Shown here piece by piece: positions 11,395-22,949 of a stretch of 64,000 nucleotides of DNA. Below the pieces are notes generated by a model. That model saw nothing but the letters and a program-made list of their open reading frames with translations. It did no database searches and was not told where the DNA came from. Both the position numbers and the translations under genes were made by a program. The DNA is taken from contig OX352772.1 of NCBI GenBank assembly GCA_947095535.1, positions 143,230,660-143,294,659 on the forward strand, written 5' to 3'. Positions within the stretch are counted from its first letter, which is position 1. Each line of letters opens with the position of its first letter. The stretch comes from Poecilobothrus nobilitatus (taxonomy: Eukaryota > Arthropoda > Insecta > Diptera > Dolichopodidae).

Positions 11395-12262
11395 GCAACG
11401 GTTTAAATTTTTTTTGTGCAAATGCAAACTTTTTTCATTCTCACCAACAGTTTTCATTTACACCATTATTTCAATTCGGCAAACGTGAATATAAACTGAA
11501 ATGTTGAATGAATTCTAAACAGCGCCGACTGTCATTTCAACCTAAAAAAATAAATAATAATGTAAATTCAACTAAAAAAATTATATTAGAACATAATTAA
11601 ATAAATTTTTAAAATTAAACAACATACTTGTCATTAGCAAAATCCACATTGCATTTTTACCAATTAAATTTTCCATTTTTTTTTATAAAAAATTAAAATT
11701 CTGTTTTTCTCGTTTGTTTTTTTCATTTGCATTTGCACCGATAAATACTTGGTGAAAAAACTTTGCACCGTGCAAACTGAAAGTTTCATTCGCACTCTTG
11801 CGGAATTGAAAATCAGTGGAAACTTAAAATTTGTACAAGAACTGTCAAAATTTTTTCATTTGCACAAACTTTTGCAAACTGCAAACTTTTTTCATTCTCA
11901 CCAGCAGCGTGAATGAAAACTGATATGCTGAATAAATTATAAACAGCGCTGACTATCATTTCAGTACAATTACAAAATTTAAAAAATCTATAAAATATGC
12001 ACAAAACAATTTAATGTTATAATACTAAACTATATAACTATATAATTTCCGATTTTTTTTTATAAATAATAAAAATACTGTCTTTCTTGTTCGCATTCTC
12101 ATTTGCATTTGCACTGATAAATTCTTGGTGAAAAAACTTTGCACCGTGCAAACTAAATGGCAAATGTTTCATTCTCACGTTTGCGGAATTGAAAATGAGT
12201 GTAAACTGAAAGTTTCCACGAAAACTGTCAAATTTTTTCATTTGCACCGTTGCGGTATTCGG
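11395..12262. repeat. Two diverged direct repeats of about 430 bp, probably MITE-like
   Basis: The blocks 11,400-11,850 and 11,855-12,260 share, in the same order, GCAAACTTTTTTCATTCTCACC, AACAGCGC-GACT-TCATTTCA, CTTGGTGAAAAAACTTTGCACC, and GCGGAATTGAAAATNAGTG segments. The outer borders are near-inverted: CCGCAACGGT at about 11,396 and ACCGTTGCGG at about 12,246. This suggests a dimer of non-autonomous elements next to the Harbinger transposase relic. The family link to Harbinger is inference from position only. Confidence 0.55.
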
Positions 12263-12757
12263 CCCTAAGCAACCGATTTATACCGAAATTTTATTCTTTA
12301 TACTTCTTCGATTTGTAATTACAGTAATCAAAATTTTCTTCAGGGTCTTCCATGATTTCATCAACAGCTTTTTTTTGTTTTTCTTTTAAGTTAAGTTTTT
12401 CTTACAAGTTTTTTTTATTAATACAATAATATTTACAATTTATCTATAGATTTCACTTAAAACTAAAGACCTTAGCCGTAGCCGTGTGGTCGTACAATTT
12501 TTAAGAAATAAACGCCAAATTTAATTATTGAAATAAGATAAAAACACAAGAAAAATATAGAAACAAACTCACAAATTTATTTATATAGATTAATTTGTTA
12601 CCTAATCTTATGTTTAAATAATACTATATTATTAATATTTTTCAATTTAGTTGGTAACTAATTGAAAGCTTTTAAACACTTATACAAACAGTTATAAGTT
12701 TGATTATTTGTTCTAAATAAACTTAAGTAGAAATTCGATTTATTTCTGGTGTTGTGA
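12263..12757. other. AT-rich DNA, no convincing gene
   Basis: The minus strand at about 12,380-12,295 reads KKKAVDEIMEDPEENFDYCNYKSKKYKE before a stop. It is too short to assign and may be the start of a lost TE protein. The rest is AT-rich without a coding signal. Confidence 0.4.
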
Positions 12758-13690
12758 TTATGGATGTGAATTGTGAAACATCCTATTCAATATAAAATTA
12801 TGTTTGATTTTATCATTAATGATTTTAAATGCTACTATATACAATTCATATTTGCAAACGCTAATGAAGCTTAAGTACCGTTGAGTATATAGTAAGTTCG
12901 TAGGAAATCTTCTAGGATATTTATGAATAGTTTTGATAGCTTTTTTGTGCAGAACGTCAATTTTGTTTTCATTGGATATTGGTGACTTATGTATATTGAG
13001 GTATGTAATATTGGAGAGAATGTATGAGGAGTATATCATATACGGGTGACTATCATTAATGTACATACGTACCCTATGTAATATGAAGATATAAGGACAT
13101 ATTTTCCAAAGTATATGCACCTAGTCAATATGCACATCCATTTTAAATTAGAGTCTATAAAGAGACCAAAGTAATTAAAAGATTTAACAAGTTCGATTGG
13201 ACTATTTTTGAAACATAAGCTGGGGTTCAAAATAATGTTGTTTTAAAACACAATAATCTTTGTTTTATTTTATATTTAGATTTAAACGATGCTTTTGCAG
13301 CCATTCTCCTATTAAAATAAATTCGCTTTCTATTGCAGTTTTAACGAAATTTCATTATTTTCAGCATTCTCTATCACAGCGTCATCAGCATAAAACTGTA
13401 TTTCTCCTTTTAATTTTAATGACCACATCCTCTTAATGTATATTTTAAAAAGATTAAGACCTAGTATTGATACCTGCGGTACTTCTTCCAAGACTTCTTT
13501 TGAATCACTGAAAATCGAATTTAATTTTACTCTTTGAACTCTATTATTCAAATACGATTTAAAGAATAGTCTTTGATTTATATCAAAATTTAATTCACCA
13601 AGTATATGTACTAAAATATCAGGATCCTTACAGTCAAACGCCTTTTGTAGATTTAGAAACACGCAGCCTACATATTTTTTTTCATCATCA
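12758..13690 (-). pseudogene. LINE-C reverse transcriptase fragment, antisense
   Basis: Reading leftward from about 13,690: GCVFLNLQKAFDCKDPDILVH (RT block A), YLNNRVQRVKL, VPQVSILGLNLF (a decayed VPQGSILGPLLF), and IQFYADDAVIEN with an intact YADD. Further pieces at 13,230-13,036 (SFNYFGLFIDSNLKW) and 13,120-12,758 (the C-terminal region after RT) are in other frames. There is no RNase H. The pattern fits a Jockey/CR1-like LINE, a different family from LINE-A and LINE-B by sequence. The junction with the mariner relic at about 13,690 is seamless in one reading frame. Confidence 0.75.
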
Positions 13691-14120
13691 CAACTTCTTG
13701 GAGGCCATTTAATGTCACAATTTCTTGAAATAATCGAATCTCCAAGTTTTTCTTGCAATAATTCGGTTGTTGCACGCGCTGTGTGGCACGTAGCCCCGTC
13801 TCGTTGGAACCAGATGTTGTCAAGATCAACTTCTTCCAATTTCGGCTATAAAAAGTTGGTTATTATCGATCTATACCGCTCTTCATTGATTGTAATGGTG
13901 TTACCAGCTTCATGTCGAAAAAAGTACGGACCGATGATTCCACCAGACCAAAAACCACACCAAACTGCCAATTTAGGTGAATATAATGTTTCTTCATGGA
14001 TAATTTGTGGATTTTCTTCGCACCAGAATCGACAGTTTTGTTTATTTACCGCATCACTCAGATGAAAGTGAGCTTCATCGGGGAAGATGATTTTCTTAAA
14101 AAAATTGAATAATTTGCAAA
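13691..14120 (-). pseudogene. mariner-type transposase fragment, antisense
   Basis: Central part of a mariner-like (Tc1/mariner superfamily) transposase, read leftward from about 14,120: FPDEAHFHLSDAVNKQNCRFW holds the first catalytic Asp, followed by EENPQIIHEETLYSPKLAVW and WSGGIIGPYFF, and, after a frameshift at about 13,843, IWFQRDGATCHTARATTELL with the second Asp. The last readable block is IKWPPRSCD at about 13,690, where LINE-C begins. The N-terminal DNA-binding domain and the final acidic catalytic residue are missing. No TIR pair was seen. Confidence 0.8.
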
Positions 14121-14554
14121 CGTTGAAATTGAATAATTTGTAAACGTTGTTCTTGCGTATATCTCTCCACGATGAAATTGTAAACATTACTGAATACAAT
14201 GAAAACAAAAAGGCAGATAATGACATACTACAAATGGTTGAAACGTCACTTAGAAATCATATCACTCAAATTGGAAAACCCCATACAAGGAAAAAATTAA
14301 ATAAAAGTTTTTATGAGGGTAGAAAAATTTTATGTATCTACATGATTTATTATTGTTTTAAAATTCAACCAAAGCGATTGAAATTAACTGAAAGGTAGAC
14401 TGTATGCAGAATTTTTTTTATATTTATGTACCTATTTATACCTACGTATGAATTAAAAAAAAATAGACCTAAGTCGTAATTATACGTATATTCATCCATA
14501 CGTACATTCATGTTTTAGTTTTGTGTAGCACATCGTTTTTTTTAACCAGTAAAT

Positions 14555-14773
14555 ATGGGAAAACGAAATTTAATTGAAACTTGGTAGAGAAAAGAAACTC
14601 TAGTATTAATTATAGAATTACAAAAATATGCGTTATTATATAACCCAATCGATCCTCATTACACAAACACAATTTGAAGAAATGAGACTTACCTTTGCAT
14701 TTTGGAAGAAGTAACAAAATTAAAAAATATTACTGTTGAAGATATAAAAATAAAACTCTGCAATCCCAACTAG
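14555..14773 (+). pseudogene. MADF-like domain fragment
   Basis: One frame starting at ATG 14,555 reads through two stop codons (TAG at 14,585 and a TGA about 32 codons later) to a TAG at 14,771. It has the spacing of a MADF/Myb-SANT-like DNA-binding domain: ETLVLIIELQKYALLYNPID then PHYTNT and ILEEVTKLKNITVEDIKIKL. In insects such domains occur in host regulators and as the second protein of PIF/Harbinger elements. The Harbinger relic 3 kb away makes the second origin attractive but unproven. Confidence 0.45.
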
Positions 14774-15141
14774 CTACAGAAAACCAAAAATTCGAATTAT
14801 TTTACAAACCACTAATTGCTTGATTTTTTTTTATATACTATTCCACTGCTGATTATATACCAGGCAATCTTGTAAAAAATTTTAATTTAAGTTTGAACGA
14901 AATGCACCCGATAATAATATTCGTAAAATAATATTTACTATTTTCTAGTATTCTTTTCTTTTGTTTTTATTCAGTTCATATAAAAATTAAAAATATGACT
15001 TTGCTTTTTTAAACCCTTCACTTAAAGTATAGGGTATTTTAACTTTGGTATGGTATTTGTAACCACCAAAAGGAAGCGAGTTAGATATGGACATGTATAT
15101 TTATTCTGAATCAGGATCACCTGTTGAGTCGATTTGGCGAT
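14774..15141. other. AT-rich DNA, no gene seen
   Basis: No coding signal on either strand. From about 15,010 the sequence becomes the leader of the tandem-repeat region, with GAGTCGATTTGGCGATGTCC directly before the CCGT tract, an arrangement common in dispersed fly repeats. Confidence 0.4.
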
Positions 15142-15164
15142 GTCCGTCCGTCCGTCCGTCCGTA
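15142..15164. repeat. CCGT microsatellite
   Basis: About five and a half consecutive CCGT units directly after GCGATGTC. Confidence 0.85.
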
Positions 15165-15229
15165 CGCACGATAACTCAAAAAATAATGATGCTGTCTTGA
15201 TGAAGCTTATACTATAAGTTAAGAATGAC

Positions 15230-15990
15230 TAAAGTAAGGCGGAGATCGGGAAATCGGACCATGAATTCGGGTACCTCCCATACAACTCCCAAAACCGATT
15301 ACGCATATCTTCGAAATTAATAAAGGTAGAGAATCAAAATTTGATACGAGGATATGTTTTCCTGAATCCCTGATATTCCGAAAATTTGAGATCAATTGGA
15401 GTGGTTGTTCGGGTACCTCCCACACAACTGCCAAAATCGAACAAGCATATATTCAAAATTAATAAAGATATAAACTTCAAATTTGGTACTAGGGTATTGT
15501 TTCCTGAATCCCTGATTTGTCCAAAATTTGAGATGAATTGGAGGAGCTGTACGGTTACCTCCCACACAACTCCCAAAACCGAACAAACATATCTTCGAAA
15601 TTAATAAAGATAGAAACTGCGAGGGGTTTGATACGAGGGTGTTGTTTCCTGAATCCCTGGTTTGCCTAAAATTTCAGATTAATTGGAATGGTTGTTCGGG
15701 TATCTCCCACACAACTCCCAAGACCGAACAAGCATATCTTCGAAATTAATAAATATAAAAACTTGAAATTTGATATAAGAGTATTGATATAAGAGAGACC
15801 CTGTTCTGATAATGTCTCTAAAATTTGGGATGAATTGGGGAGGTGGTTGGGGTGCCTTCACACACTTCCCAAGACCTAACAAGCATATCTTCGAATTTAA
15901 TAAAGTTAGAAACCTGAAATTTTTTACAAAGGATGTAAAAGCATTTATTTTTTTAGCTTATATTAAATACCTAACTAAAATAGCTTATGG
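15230..15990. repeat. Tandem repeat, about five units of 142-152 bp
   Basis: Each unit carries the order TACCTCCCACACAACTCCC, ATATCTTCGAAATTAATAAA, then a GTTTCCTGAATCCCTGAT-like segment and TTTGAGATGAATTGG. The anchor TACCTCC (or its variant) recurs at 15,272, 15,414, 15,556, 15,701 and 15,853. Short ORFs on both strands are produced by the repeat and are not genes. It is probably the interior of a non-coding transposon. Confidence 0.85.
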
Positions 15991-16599
15991 ATTTTTAATT
16001 TAATTTGAATTTTTTAGGTGTAGGGTATAAAAAAGTCGGTTGGATCGACTTACTGTTAAAACTCGTAAAACTTTTGAGCATGCAAATGATTAAATTTTTT
16101 AAAATGATTTTCACAGTTAATAGAAAATATTCCAAATTTTTTAAAAATAATATAATTTATTTTTTTCTACTGCAGAACAATAAGATCCTTCAAATTTAAG
16201 CTGAAAAATTAAATTTTTTCATACTAAATTGCCAAAATTTCGATCTTATTTTTTAAATTCTCTCAACTTTTATTTTTAAATAAAATATTTACACACCCAT
16301 ATAAATGTGAATTCCTATTTATTGTGACCGGCCAGTGTGGTGTGGAAATAAACGGTCGTTATGAGTTCGACTCATCACCACCCGTGTGGAGAAAGCCATT
16401 GAGACAAAAACTATTGTAAATTACAGTGTAACAAAATAAATACACATTTACTTTAGTTTCACAAATAGTTATTTTTTTATTTTTCTCCTACTTAAGTTTC
16501 GACATTTACGTCATCATTCAGGGAGTAGCATTTAAACTAAATAAAATTTTTATAATTTGTTAATCAATTTATTATTAAGTATAAAAAATATTTTTTTTA
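15991..16599. other. AT-rich DNA with a GC-richer island at 16,325-16,440
   Basis: No gene seen. The short GC-richer stretch (GACCGGCCAGTGTGG to GCCATTGAG) could be the end of a mobile element, but I cannot name it. Confidence 0.35.
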
Positions 16600-17195
16600 G
16601 TAACTGAAAAATGCATTTGAACATACATATTATTACATATATTTCACATAAATTTTACGAAAAAACTAAAAATTAAACGAAAATTTACATATAAACCTAC
16701 ATATTATCACATATACATATGTAATAATATATACATAATAATATATACGTATATACATAATTTTTTTTTTCCTTGCCACTCCAATGAGGAGTATAGGGCA
16801 TCCACTAAGTCATTTATTATTCATATTTGACTAAGCTTCAGCTTCTTGAATCATTATTTTCACTAAGCCGTTGATTACTCGGCTGTAACTATTGTACAAG
16901 AAAGACATTTCTTTCAATTCTACGCCATCTATTATCTTATACAAGAATTATGGTTTATTATTACTTTATTATATAGCTACTACAATATGATATTAATTAT
17001 AATTATTTCCTAGTAATAATTTGCTTTGTATTTAATATCATTTGACGTAAGAAAAATAATTTCTGTTTTTTATAAAATTAGTACATATATATATATGTAA
17101 TAATATGTATGTTTATATATAAATTTTCGTTTAATTTTTAGTTTTTTCGTAAAATTTATGTAAAACATATGTAATAATAAGCATTTCTCAGTTAC
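16600..17195. mobile_element. Foldback MITE of about 596 bp
   Basis: The ends are imperfect inverted repeats of about 115 bp. The left arm from 16,600 (GTAACTGAAAAATGC, later AATTTTACGAAAAAACTAAA and AAACGAAAATTTACATATAAAC) is matched in reverse complement from 17,195 (GTAACTGAGAAATGC and the same later blocks). T-runs and A-runs flank it symmetrically. The interior has no ORF. I cannot assign the superfamily. Confidence 0.75.
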
Positions 17196-17308
17196 AAAAA
17201 AAAATAAAACACAACACAATTACGAGAACTTCAATGCATAGAAATTAAAAGTGTAATAGTTTTTGTTTGATATGTACCTTTTTCAATGTCAAGGTCAAGG
17301 CAATGTCA

Positions 17309-18340
17309 AGTAGGTAAAGAGGCAGTCTGTCATGGGAAAAAATCATGCCATATCGCACCGATATCGCACCACCTACATTTTGATTGATAGGTTTAATATA
17401 GGTTATTCTTGGTTAGTAGGTCAAAAACTTGTTTTGATTGTTTTGGTTTGGGTTGCAAGATAGCTTATAAGTGTGGGTTGTTAATTTATAAGTTCCAAGT
17501 GGTTGTATCGTAGGAAGTGGTTGGTGGTGGTTGTGTAGTAGGTTGTATACAGGAAGGTACTGTGCACTGGTACTGTGGAAGTTGTCAGGCAAGTTTAATG
17601 ATCTGAACAAGTTTAGGATATTTAGGTTTTTTCAATAAATTTATTGGTACTTTGTAATAGGATATCATACAAATAGTAAGAAAATAATTTTTTTTTTAAG
17701 TCAAATCAATTTTTTATTTTTTCTTCGCATGCTTAATAAAATATATGTAGGTAAAAATAGATATAAAAGAATTGAAACAAAACTTGATTTTATTATTGCA
17801 TAAAAATATTCATAGATACTTTTGAATGTCAAGATGAAAAATAATAAAATAAAAACGTAAACAAGAAGTACAAAGTGTAGTTCATTTTTAGTTTTGTTTT
17901 ATTAAAAGAAGATTAATTATTAAAAGTTGTTATTATGGTTTTAAAGTTGCAAAAATAAAAATAAGAAAAATATGTTTTTTTTAGAATATGTGTTGTTTCT
18001 CATTGTACTATATTTTGTTATAAATTGTTGTAATACCTTGAACAACTAAGACTTATGTACATTAAGTATGTACTTGGTGTAAAATAAGTTGTAAAAACTA
18101 GTTTGACTCTTTCAAACAATTTAAAAACTTATAAATGCAAATGCAAAAAAAGAAAAATTAAAATAAGAACTAAAAGAAAATAAAAAAATTATGAAATTAT
18201 ATGTGCGTCTGTTATATAAGACTTCTTTTTTTTTTCTATTCTATAAGAAGATTGAAAAATAACCGGAAATCTTTCATATACTTTATTGTTTGTATTGCAC
18301 TTTGTTTTATGTTGTTTTATGTAGCAGAATGAGAAATTAA
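17309..18340 (+). mobile_element. Lone Polinton terminal inverted repeat, left-end orientation
   Basis: This aligns by eye over its whole length with the left TIR of the Polinton at 39,681: AGTAGGTAA at the tip, GGGAAAAAATCATGCCATAT, GATTGATAGGTTTAATATAGG, TTATTCTTGGTTAGTAGGTC, GCATGCTTAATAAAATATA, GTAAACAAGAAGTACAAAGTG, and AGAAGATTGAAAAATAACC. It is more diverged than the two TIRs of the complete element are from each other, and it has one copy of the 113 bp internal segment that both of those carry twice. No partner right TIR is in the window. The similarity stops at about 18,340, where LINE sequence begins. Confidence 0.8.
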
Positions 18341-18990
18341 AGGTTCTAAAAAAGTTGTTAAGACCCTTCCATTCAGCATGGCTATAACGCCAAACTAATT
18401 TTTTGGAAGGGGACCTCTGGTTGGAGATCGAGCTTAGTCGGAAACTTATGATAATCAAACAATCGTCGGAATTACCCAGGGGGCAACCAACTGAAACAAC
18501 ATATTTTTCAGGGTGTGTGGTGAGAAACAGATCTCTTGGTGGTGACCTTCAAGATCGGTACGATTCGGCATCCTAGTGGGATATTTAACAAGTTGAGAAT
18601 GGTGGAACAGTGTGGAGAATAGTTCAACTTGTTTCCCAAATTGAGTTTTGACTCGGCGAGAAGTTGCTAGAAAAATGAAGCCGGTCTCTGTTAAAAATGC
18701 TGAAATCTCCCAAACATTTCAGTTTCTGGAGATGTGTCTAAAATTTCATTGATCGATAGATTTTCAATTTCCATAGCAGTTTCTTGTTCATCTGAGTTGG
18801 GCGATCTGTATTGGAAACAGAAATGTATGACATGTTTCTCAAACAAGATGTTGACCCAAATATAGTGGAAAGTTGGGCTAGAACATTTATATTTTGAAAG
18901 TGTGTTGAAAGTGATGCCATTTTTATATAGACAGCGATAGCTCTTTTGAATACGAAGTGTGAAATAAGTGTGTAGCCGGTAACATTAAAG
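18341..18990 (-). pseudogene. LINE endonuclease fragment, antisense
   Basis: Read leftward, 18,550-18,340 gives LFLTTHPEKYVVSVGCPLGNSD followed by SKKLVWRYSHAEWKGLNNFF. Together these look like the end of a LINE endonuclease and the start of the linker to the RT. Bases 18,990-18,580 read in broken frames. It abuts the Polinton TIR directly. Confidence 0.55.
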
Positions 18991-20533
18991 TTATCATTGT
19001 GGCTACTAACTTGTGTTTATAGGGCTAAGATTGCTAGTTTAAATAAACCTAGATGGCAATCGACAGCATGAAAATTAACATTAAAATTCGTAATTTTGTT
19101 GGAAAACAATTTAATATAAAACAAAAAATCAAAGTAACAATAAAATTAAAATACAGTTTAAAATAACAATCAAAATTAAAATGAAATCAGAGTTGAAAAT
19201 GTAGTTAAAATCAAAATTAGACTTGAAATCAATTTTCAAGTTAACCAAGATCTAAATCTGAATTAAAATAAATTAATGTATAAATTAAGATTAAGCTAAA
19301 AATTAAAATTTACAAAAAAGTTAAAATCTATTCAAAACTAAAATCAAAATCAAAAGCAAAAGTGCAAGATTTAAATAACCCGAGCTTGACAACACTTAAA
19401 AATAAATTATTATTAATATTAATATTAATACTTCAATATCAACATTAATTTTTTAATATTTTAACATTTTTAAAATAATTTTTTTAATTTATATTTAGTT
19501 TATATTTTAACCGGAACTTTATAAAAACTTGTCTCAGGCTTTGTTTTAGACCATAAAACGACAATACAAAATTGGACATAAATCGGAAACAAAAATTTTT
19601 TGAAGGCCCGCCAGGTCTAATCCGGGTAATTTATTGCAACCAAATTTCTTCGGTGCCCGCCTAAAGCTAAGAAGAACATTTGTACAAATTTTCAACTCAA
19701 TCGGTCAAAACGTTTAGGCAGGACAACTAAAAAACCAAAAAGCTTTAAAAGGCTCTCGGGCCGCAATGGATTAATTAACCGATATAGCCTATAACTCCTT
19801 CCGGGCTCGTAGAAATGTTCCTGCAAAACTTGATTACAATCGGACTGGTTGTTTTTACGTCAATCCAGCCCAAACAAACAGAATTTCCTTATTTATTAGA
19901 TTTGTAGTTACACTTATCAAATGATATCATTCATTAATAAACATTTGTTTTTGTAATACGCATCACATTAAATTTTTATATGTTAGAATTTATATTATAT
20001 TTGTTATTGTTATACTACAAATTTGTCACTTTTTTTCTTTCGTTCAATTTTTCACATTAATATTACACATGAATTATGTATCAAAATTACATAAATGCAT
20101 TTCTTATATAACTTAAACATATGTTATAACAGATTTCTTATATATTTTAAGCATATGTATATTAAAGATATATTAAGGTTAATGACCTACATTTCTTTAA
20201 TGTGATGTCTATATAAGTAATTTATAACGGATCAATCGTCTTTTTTTTTTATAATTTTAAAACCGTTGAATAAAGACTGGATTTCATTAGATCGTTTCAT
20301 ATATCGGTTTTCATATATCCATGAAAATGTTGACCATAAGCAGAAAATACAAAAATGATATGTGTTTGAAAGAGATAAAACTAAAAAAATATCTATGAAA
20401 CATTTGAAAATATCCAAGAAGGTAACTATAAATATCCACGAAAATATGTTCTCCACGAAAATATCAACGATATGTATGAATATATTTTGCTAGAAATATC
20501 GTGGATATTTTTAATACATACGCAAAAATTGTA
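18991..20533. other. AT-rich DNA; non-coding repeat-like block at 19,520-19,890
   Basis: 19,060-19,420 is low complexity, rich in AAAATTAAAAT-like words. The block 19,520-19,890 is GC-richer and includes TATAACTCCTTCCGGGCTCG and CTCAATCGGTCAAAACG, the style of a dispersed non-coding repeat. No gene was recognised. Confidence 0.4.
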
Positions 20534-20535
20534 TA

Positions 20536-20888
20536 CAGTTTTTACACTCCAAATTCAACCTTTTCTCAATCAAATTCAACCTTTTCATAATCAAATTCAA
20601 CCTTTGTAACTCAAATTCAACCTTTTCATAATCAATTTTAAATTAAAATTAATTTTAATTTTAATTTTAAATTTGTTACAATAGTTATGCGTTTTCTTTT
20701 TATTTATTAAAATTAATATTTGATAAAAAATTAAATATTTAATTTTTTTTTTAATAAAATGTTGAATTTGATTTGCAAAATGTTTAATTTGATTATGAAA
20801 AGGTTGAATTTGAGTTACAAAGGTTGAATTTGATTATGAAAAGGTTGAATTTGATTGAGAAAAGGTTGAATTTGGAGTGTAAAAACTG
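20536..20888. mobile_element. 353 bp MITE with perfect 100 bp inverted arms, TA target duplication
   Basis: The outer 100 bases at each end (20,536-20,635 and 20,789-20,888) are perfect reverse complements. The tips are CAGTTTTTACACTCC and GGAGTGTAAAAACTG, flanked by TA at 20,534-20,535 and 20,889-20,890, as in Tc1/mariner-type MITEs. Each arm is built from four units of about 20 bp starting AAATTCAACCTTT. The right half has additional degenerate units. The centre is AT-rich and non-coding. Confidence 0.9.
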
Positions 20889-20890
20889 TA

Positions 20891-22268
20891 TCTTACAAAA
20901 AAATTTCACACTGTCATGGTATTTCTCCAACGGGTTGGGAAAAAAATACCCGCAGCAAAAAATGCTTGTGGTATGAGTCCACTAAAATTCCAACTAAAAT
21001 GCAGAGGCACTAACCCAGAATGGACGGCTATTTGGTCTTCGTCGGTTCCCGAAGGACCGGCAGTTAAATACCTGGTAGTAGGTATAAAATATAAATATAT
21101 AATAAAAATATGAATAATAATAATAAAAATATAAATCTGGTAGGGATATCTACCAAAAATTCGGCAGAGCCCACGGCTGTCGACGTGGGCTTGGCTAATT
21201 CTAAAAGAGATTTGATAAGTCATGTTAAAAATCTTGTTAAAAATCAAAATGGCGGTTTAACGTAAATGTCCCATTTAAAAAGGGCGGATTGGTCATCACC
21301 AGCCGTTCATAATCAATGCAGCGGCTTAGTGGGAATCCAGGCTAATCCAGCCCACTATTAATATTACTGGTCAAAAAAATTAAGAAAATCATGAAAAGAA
21401 TAAGTGTAATGACAATTACAGAAATATCTATGAAGGTAATTTAAATGCAAGTGATTTGCAAGATAATAAAAAGTTTCTCTTCAGAATTAGCGAACTTGAA
21501 AAATTATGTAGAGATTAAGAAAGTGAGATATGCATTCTTCGAAAAGAAAATTAAAAATTAGTAAAACTATAAGGAGTACAGTAGAATATTTTATAGATGA
21601 AGAAGAATTGGATCGGGAAACCGACTGGATTCTGAAAAGAAACTCCAAAAAAAAAAAGCAGATAGGTCTCCAGAAATAAGTCCAGAATCTGTGAATAAAG
21701 TAAAAGAGAATAATGGGTTACCAACTACCAAAAAAGCTTTTACTAGAAAAATAAAATCTCTTCAGGTTAAATTAAGTACAATGAAATAAATATTAACTAT
21801 AAAGTCAACATGATGAACTACCATCAATTGAAAATTAATGTTGATAAAGAAAGGGAATACAGGGAAATGACAAAGCTAATAAATGAAACTAAATTAGAAT
21901 GATACACGTATGAAAATAAGTTGACCAGACCAATCAAAGTTATGGCTAGGAATTTGCACACTTCATGCCAAACTGAAGGCATAAAAACTGAATTTGAAAG
22001 CAGGAGTTTCAAAATCCTTGAATTTTCAAATAAAATTAAAAGCTTTTTTTAGCTTAGTTAACTATAGTTTATAATAAAGAAACTATATTTCGATTACCTT
22101 TATTTATGTTAACATTTGAAAATACTGAAGACATAAATAAAATTTATAAAATAAAATTTATTCAGCTCTTAGAAAAAGCAATCAGATTCCTCAGTGTAAA
22201 AAGTGCCAAAGATATGGCCATACACAAAAATTCTAGATCAATGTGTAAAATGCGCTGGCGCAGATCAT
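20891..22268 (+). pseudogene. LINE-D (Jockey type), 5' part: leader and ORF1 with PRE_C2HC and CCHC
   Basis: A GC-richer leader (20,900-21,360) precedes a broken ORF1. Block 21,570-21,790 reads TVEYFIDEEELDRETDWILK and lysine-rich sequence. Block 21,900-22,030 reads YENKLTRPIKVMARNLHTSC then FKILEFSNKIK, the PRE_C2HC domain typical of Jockey-clade Gag-like proteins. 22,106-22,160 gives LTFENTEDINKIYKIKFI. 22,190-22,265 gives IPQCKKCQRYGHTQKF, a CCHC knuckle. The errantivirus LTR interrupts it at 22,269 inside a second knuckle (KCAGADH), and the frame is picked up at 38,390. Several frameshifts and stops are present. Confidence 0.8.
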
Positions 22269-22681
22269 ATATCGCGTTAAATAATTTGGTTTTTGTTGTT
22301 GTGAAATAAAATTTAAAATTTTCTTTCAATAAGAAAATTTGTCAACAAATTTTCTCATATTGTAATTTAATTCTGGTCAATCTATTATTTTGTCAATTTT
22401 CCCATTCTTTAATTCTTCGGACAAAAGAAATCGCGCTTAATATTTTTAATATTTTATAAATACTAACGTTCTTTCAATTAAAAATCAGTCTTATAAGTTT
22501 ATCTTCCTCGGTTCCTTCTTTAATAAGGAATATATAACAATTAATATTATATATTTAAATAATAAACTAATATTAAGTAAAATATTTAAATAATAAAAGA
22601 AATATAAAACACCAAATTTTATGTTTTGTTTTTAATATTTTAATATTTTTTTTTTGATTTAACATCAAATAAAAATAAAAG
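22269..22681 (+). repeat. 5' LTR of the errantivirus
   Basis: It begins ATATCGCGTTAAATAATTT and ends AAAATAAAAG just before the primer binding site. It shares its first ~185 and last ~120 bases with the right LTR (37,831-38,385), including AAAATTTGTCAACAAATTTT and AATAATAAACTAATATTAAG, but the middle differs. About 413 bp. Confidence 0.85.
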
Positions 22682-22700
22682 TGGCGCAGTCGGTAGGATT
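22682..22700 (+). other. Primer binding site, tRNA-Ser type
   Basis: TGGCGCAGTCGGTAGGATT directly follows the 5' LTR. This is the tRNA-Ser-complementary type used by 17.6/297-like errantiviruses. Confidence 0.85.
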
Positions 22701-22949
22701 ACCGACATTATATTAACATTAACTTTACTTCAGTTATAAGTGATTGGTGTAGTGTCTTCTATTAAGGAGTTAATCGGTATTCTTTAATAACAATTTGTTA
22801 AAAATAAAAATAAAAACAAAGTAAATAAAAACTTTTGGTGCAAATAACAATAACTAAAATAAAAAAAAATAAAACAATATAAACAATATTTTTTTAAAAA
22901 AGTGATAATTTTGAATCAATTTTGAAACATTCAATTATGAAGACAGAAA

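Noticed and set aside
11813..12247. Short ORFs inside the MITE-like repeats
   Set aside because: No family likeness, and they lie wholly in the non-coding direct repeats.
15230..15990. CRISPR-like array
   Set aside because: Units are contiguous tandem repeats without spacers, in eukaryotic DNA.
15219..16003. Short ORFs with repeated SNFRNIRDSG or VGGNRT-like sequences on both strands
   Set aside because: They are generated by the tandem repeat and recur with its period.
18341..18990. rRNA fragment, suggested by its higher GC content
   Set aside because: The minus strand reads as a LINE endonuclease end, and no rRNA motif could be recognised.
22682..22700. tRNA gene remnant
   Set aside because: Only the 3' complement of a tRNA is present and it follows an LTR directly; it is a primer binding site.
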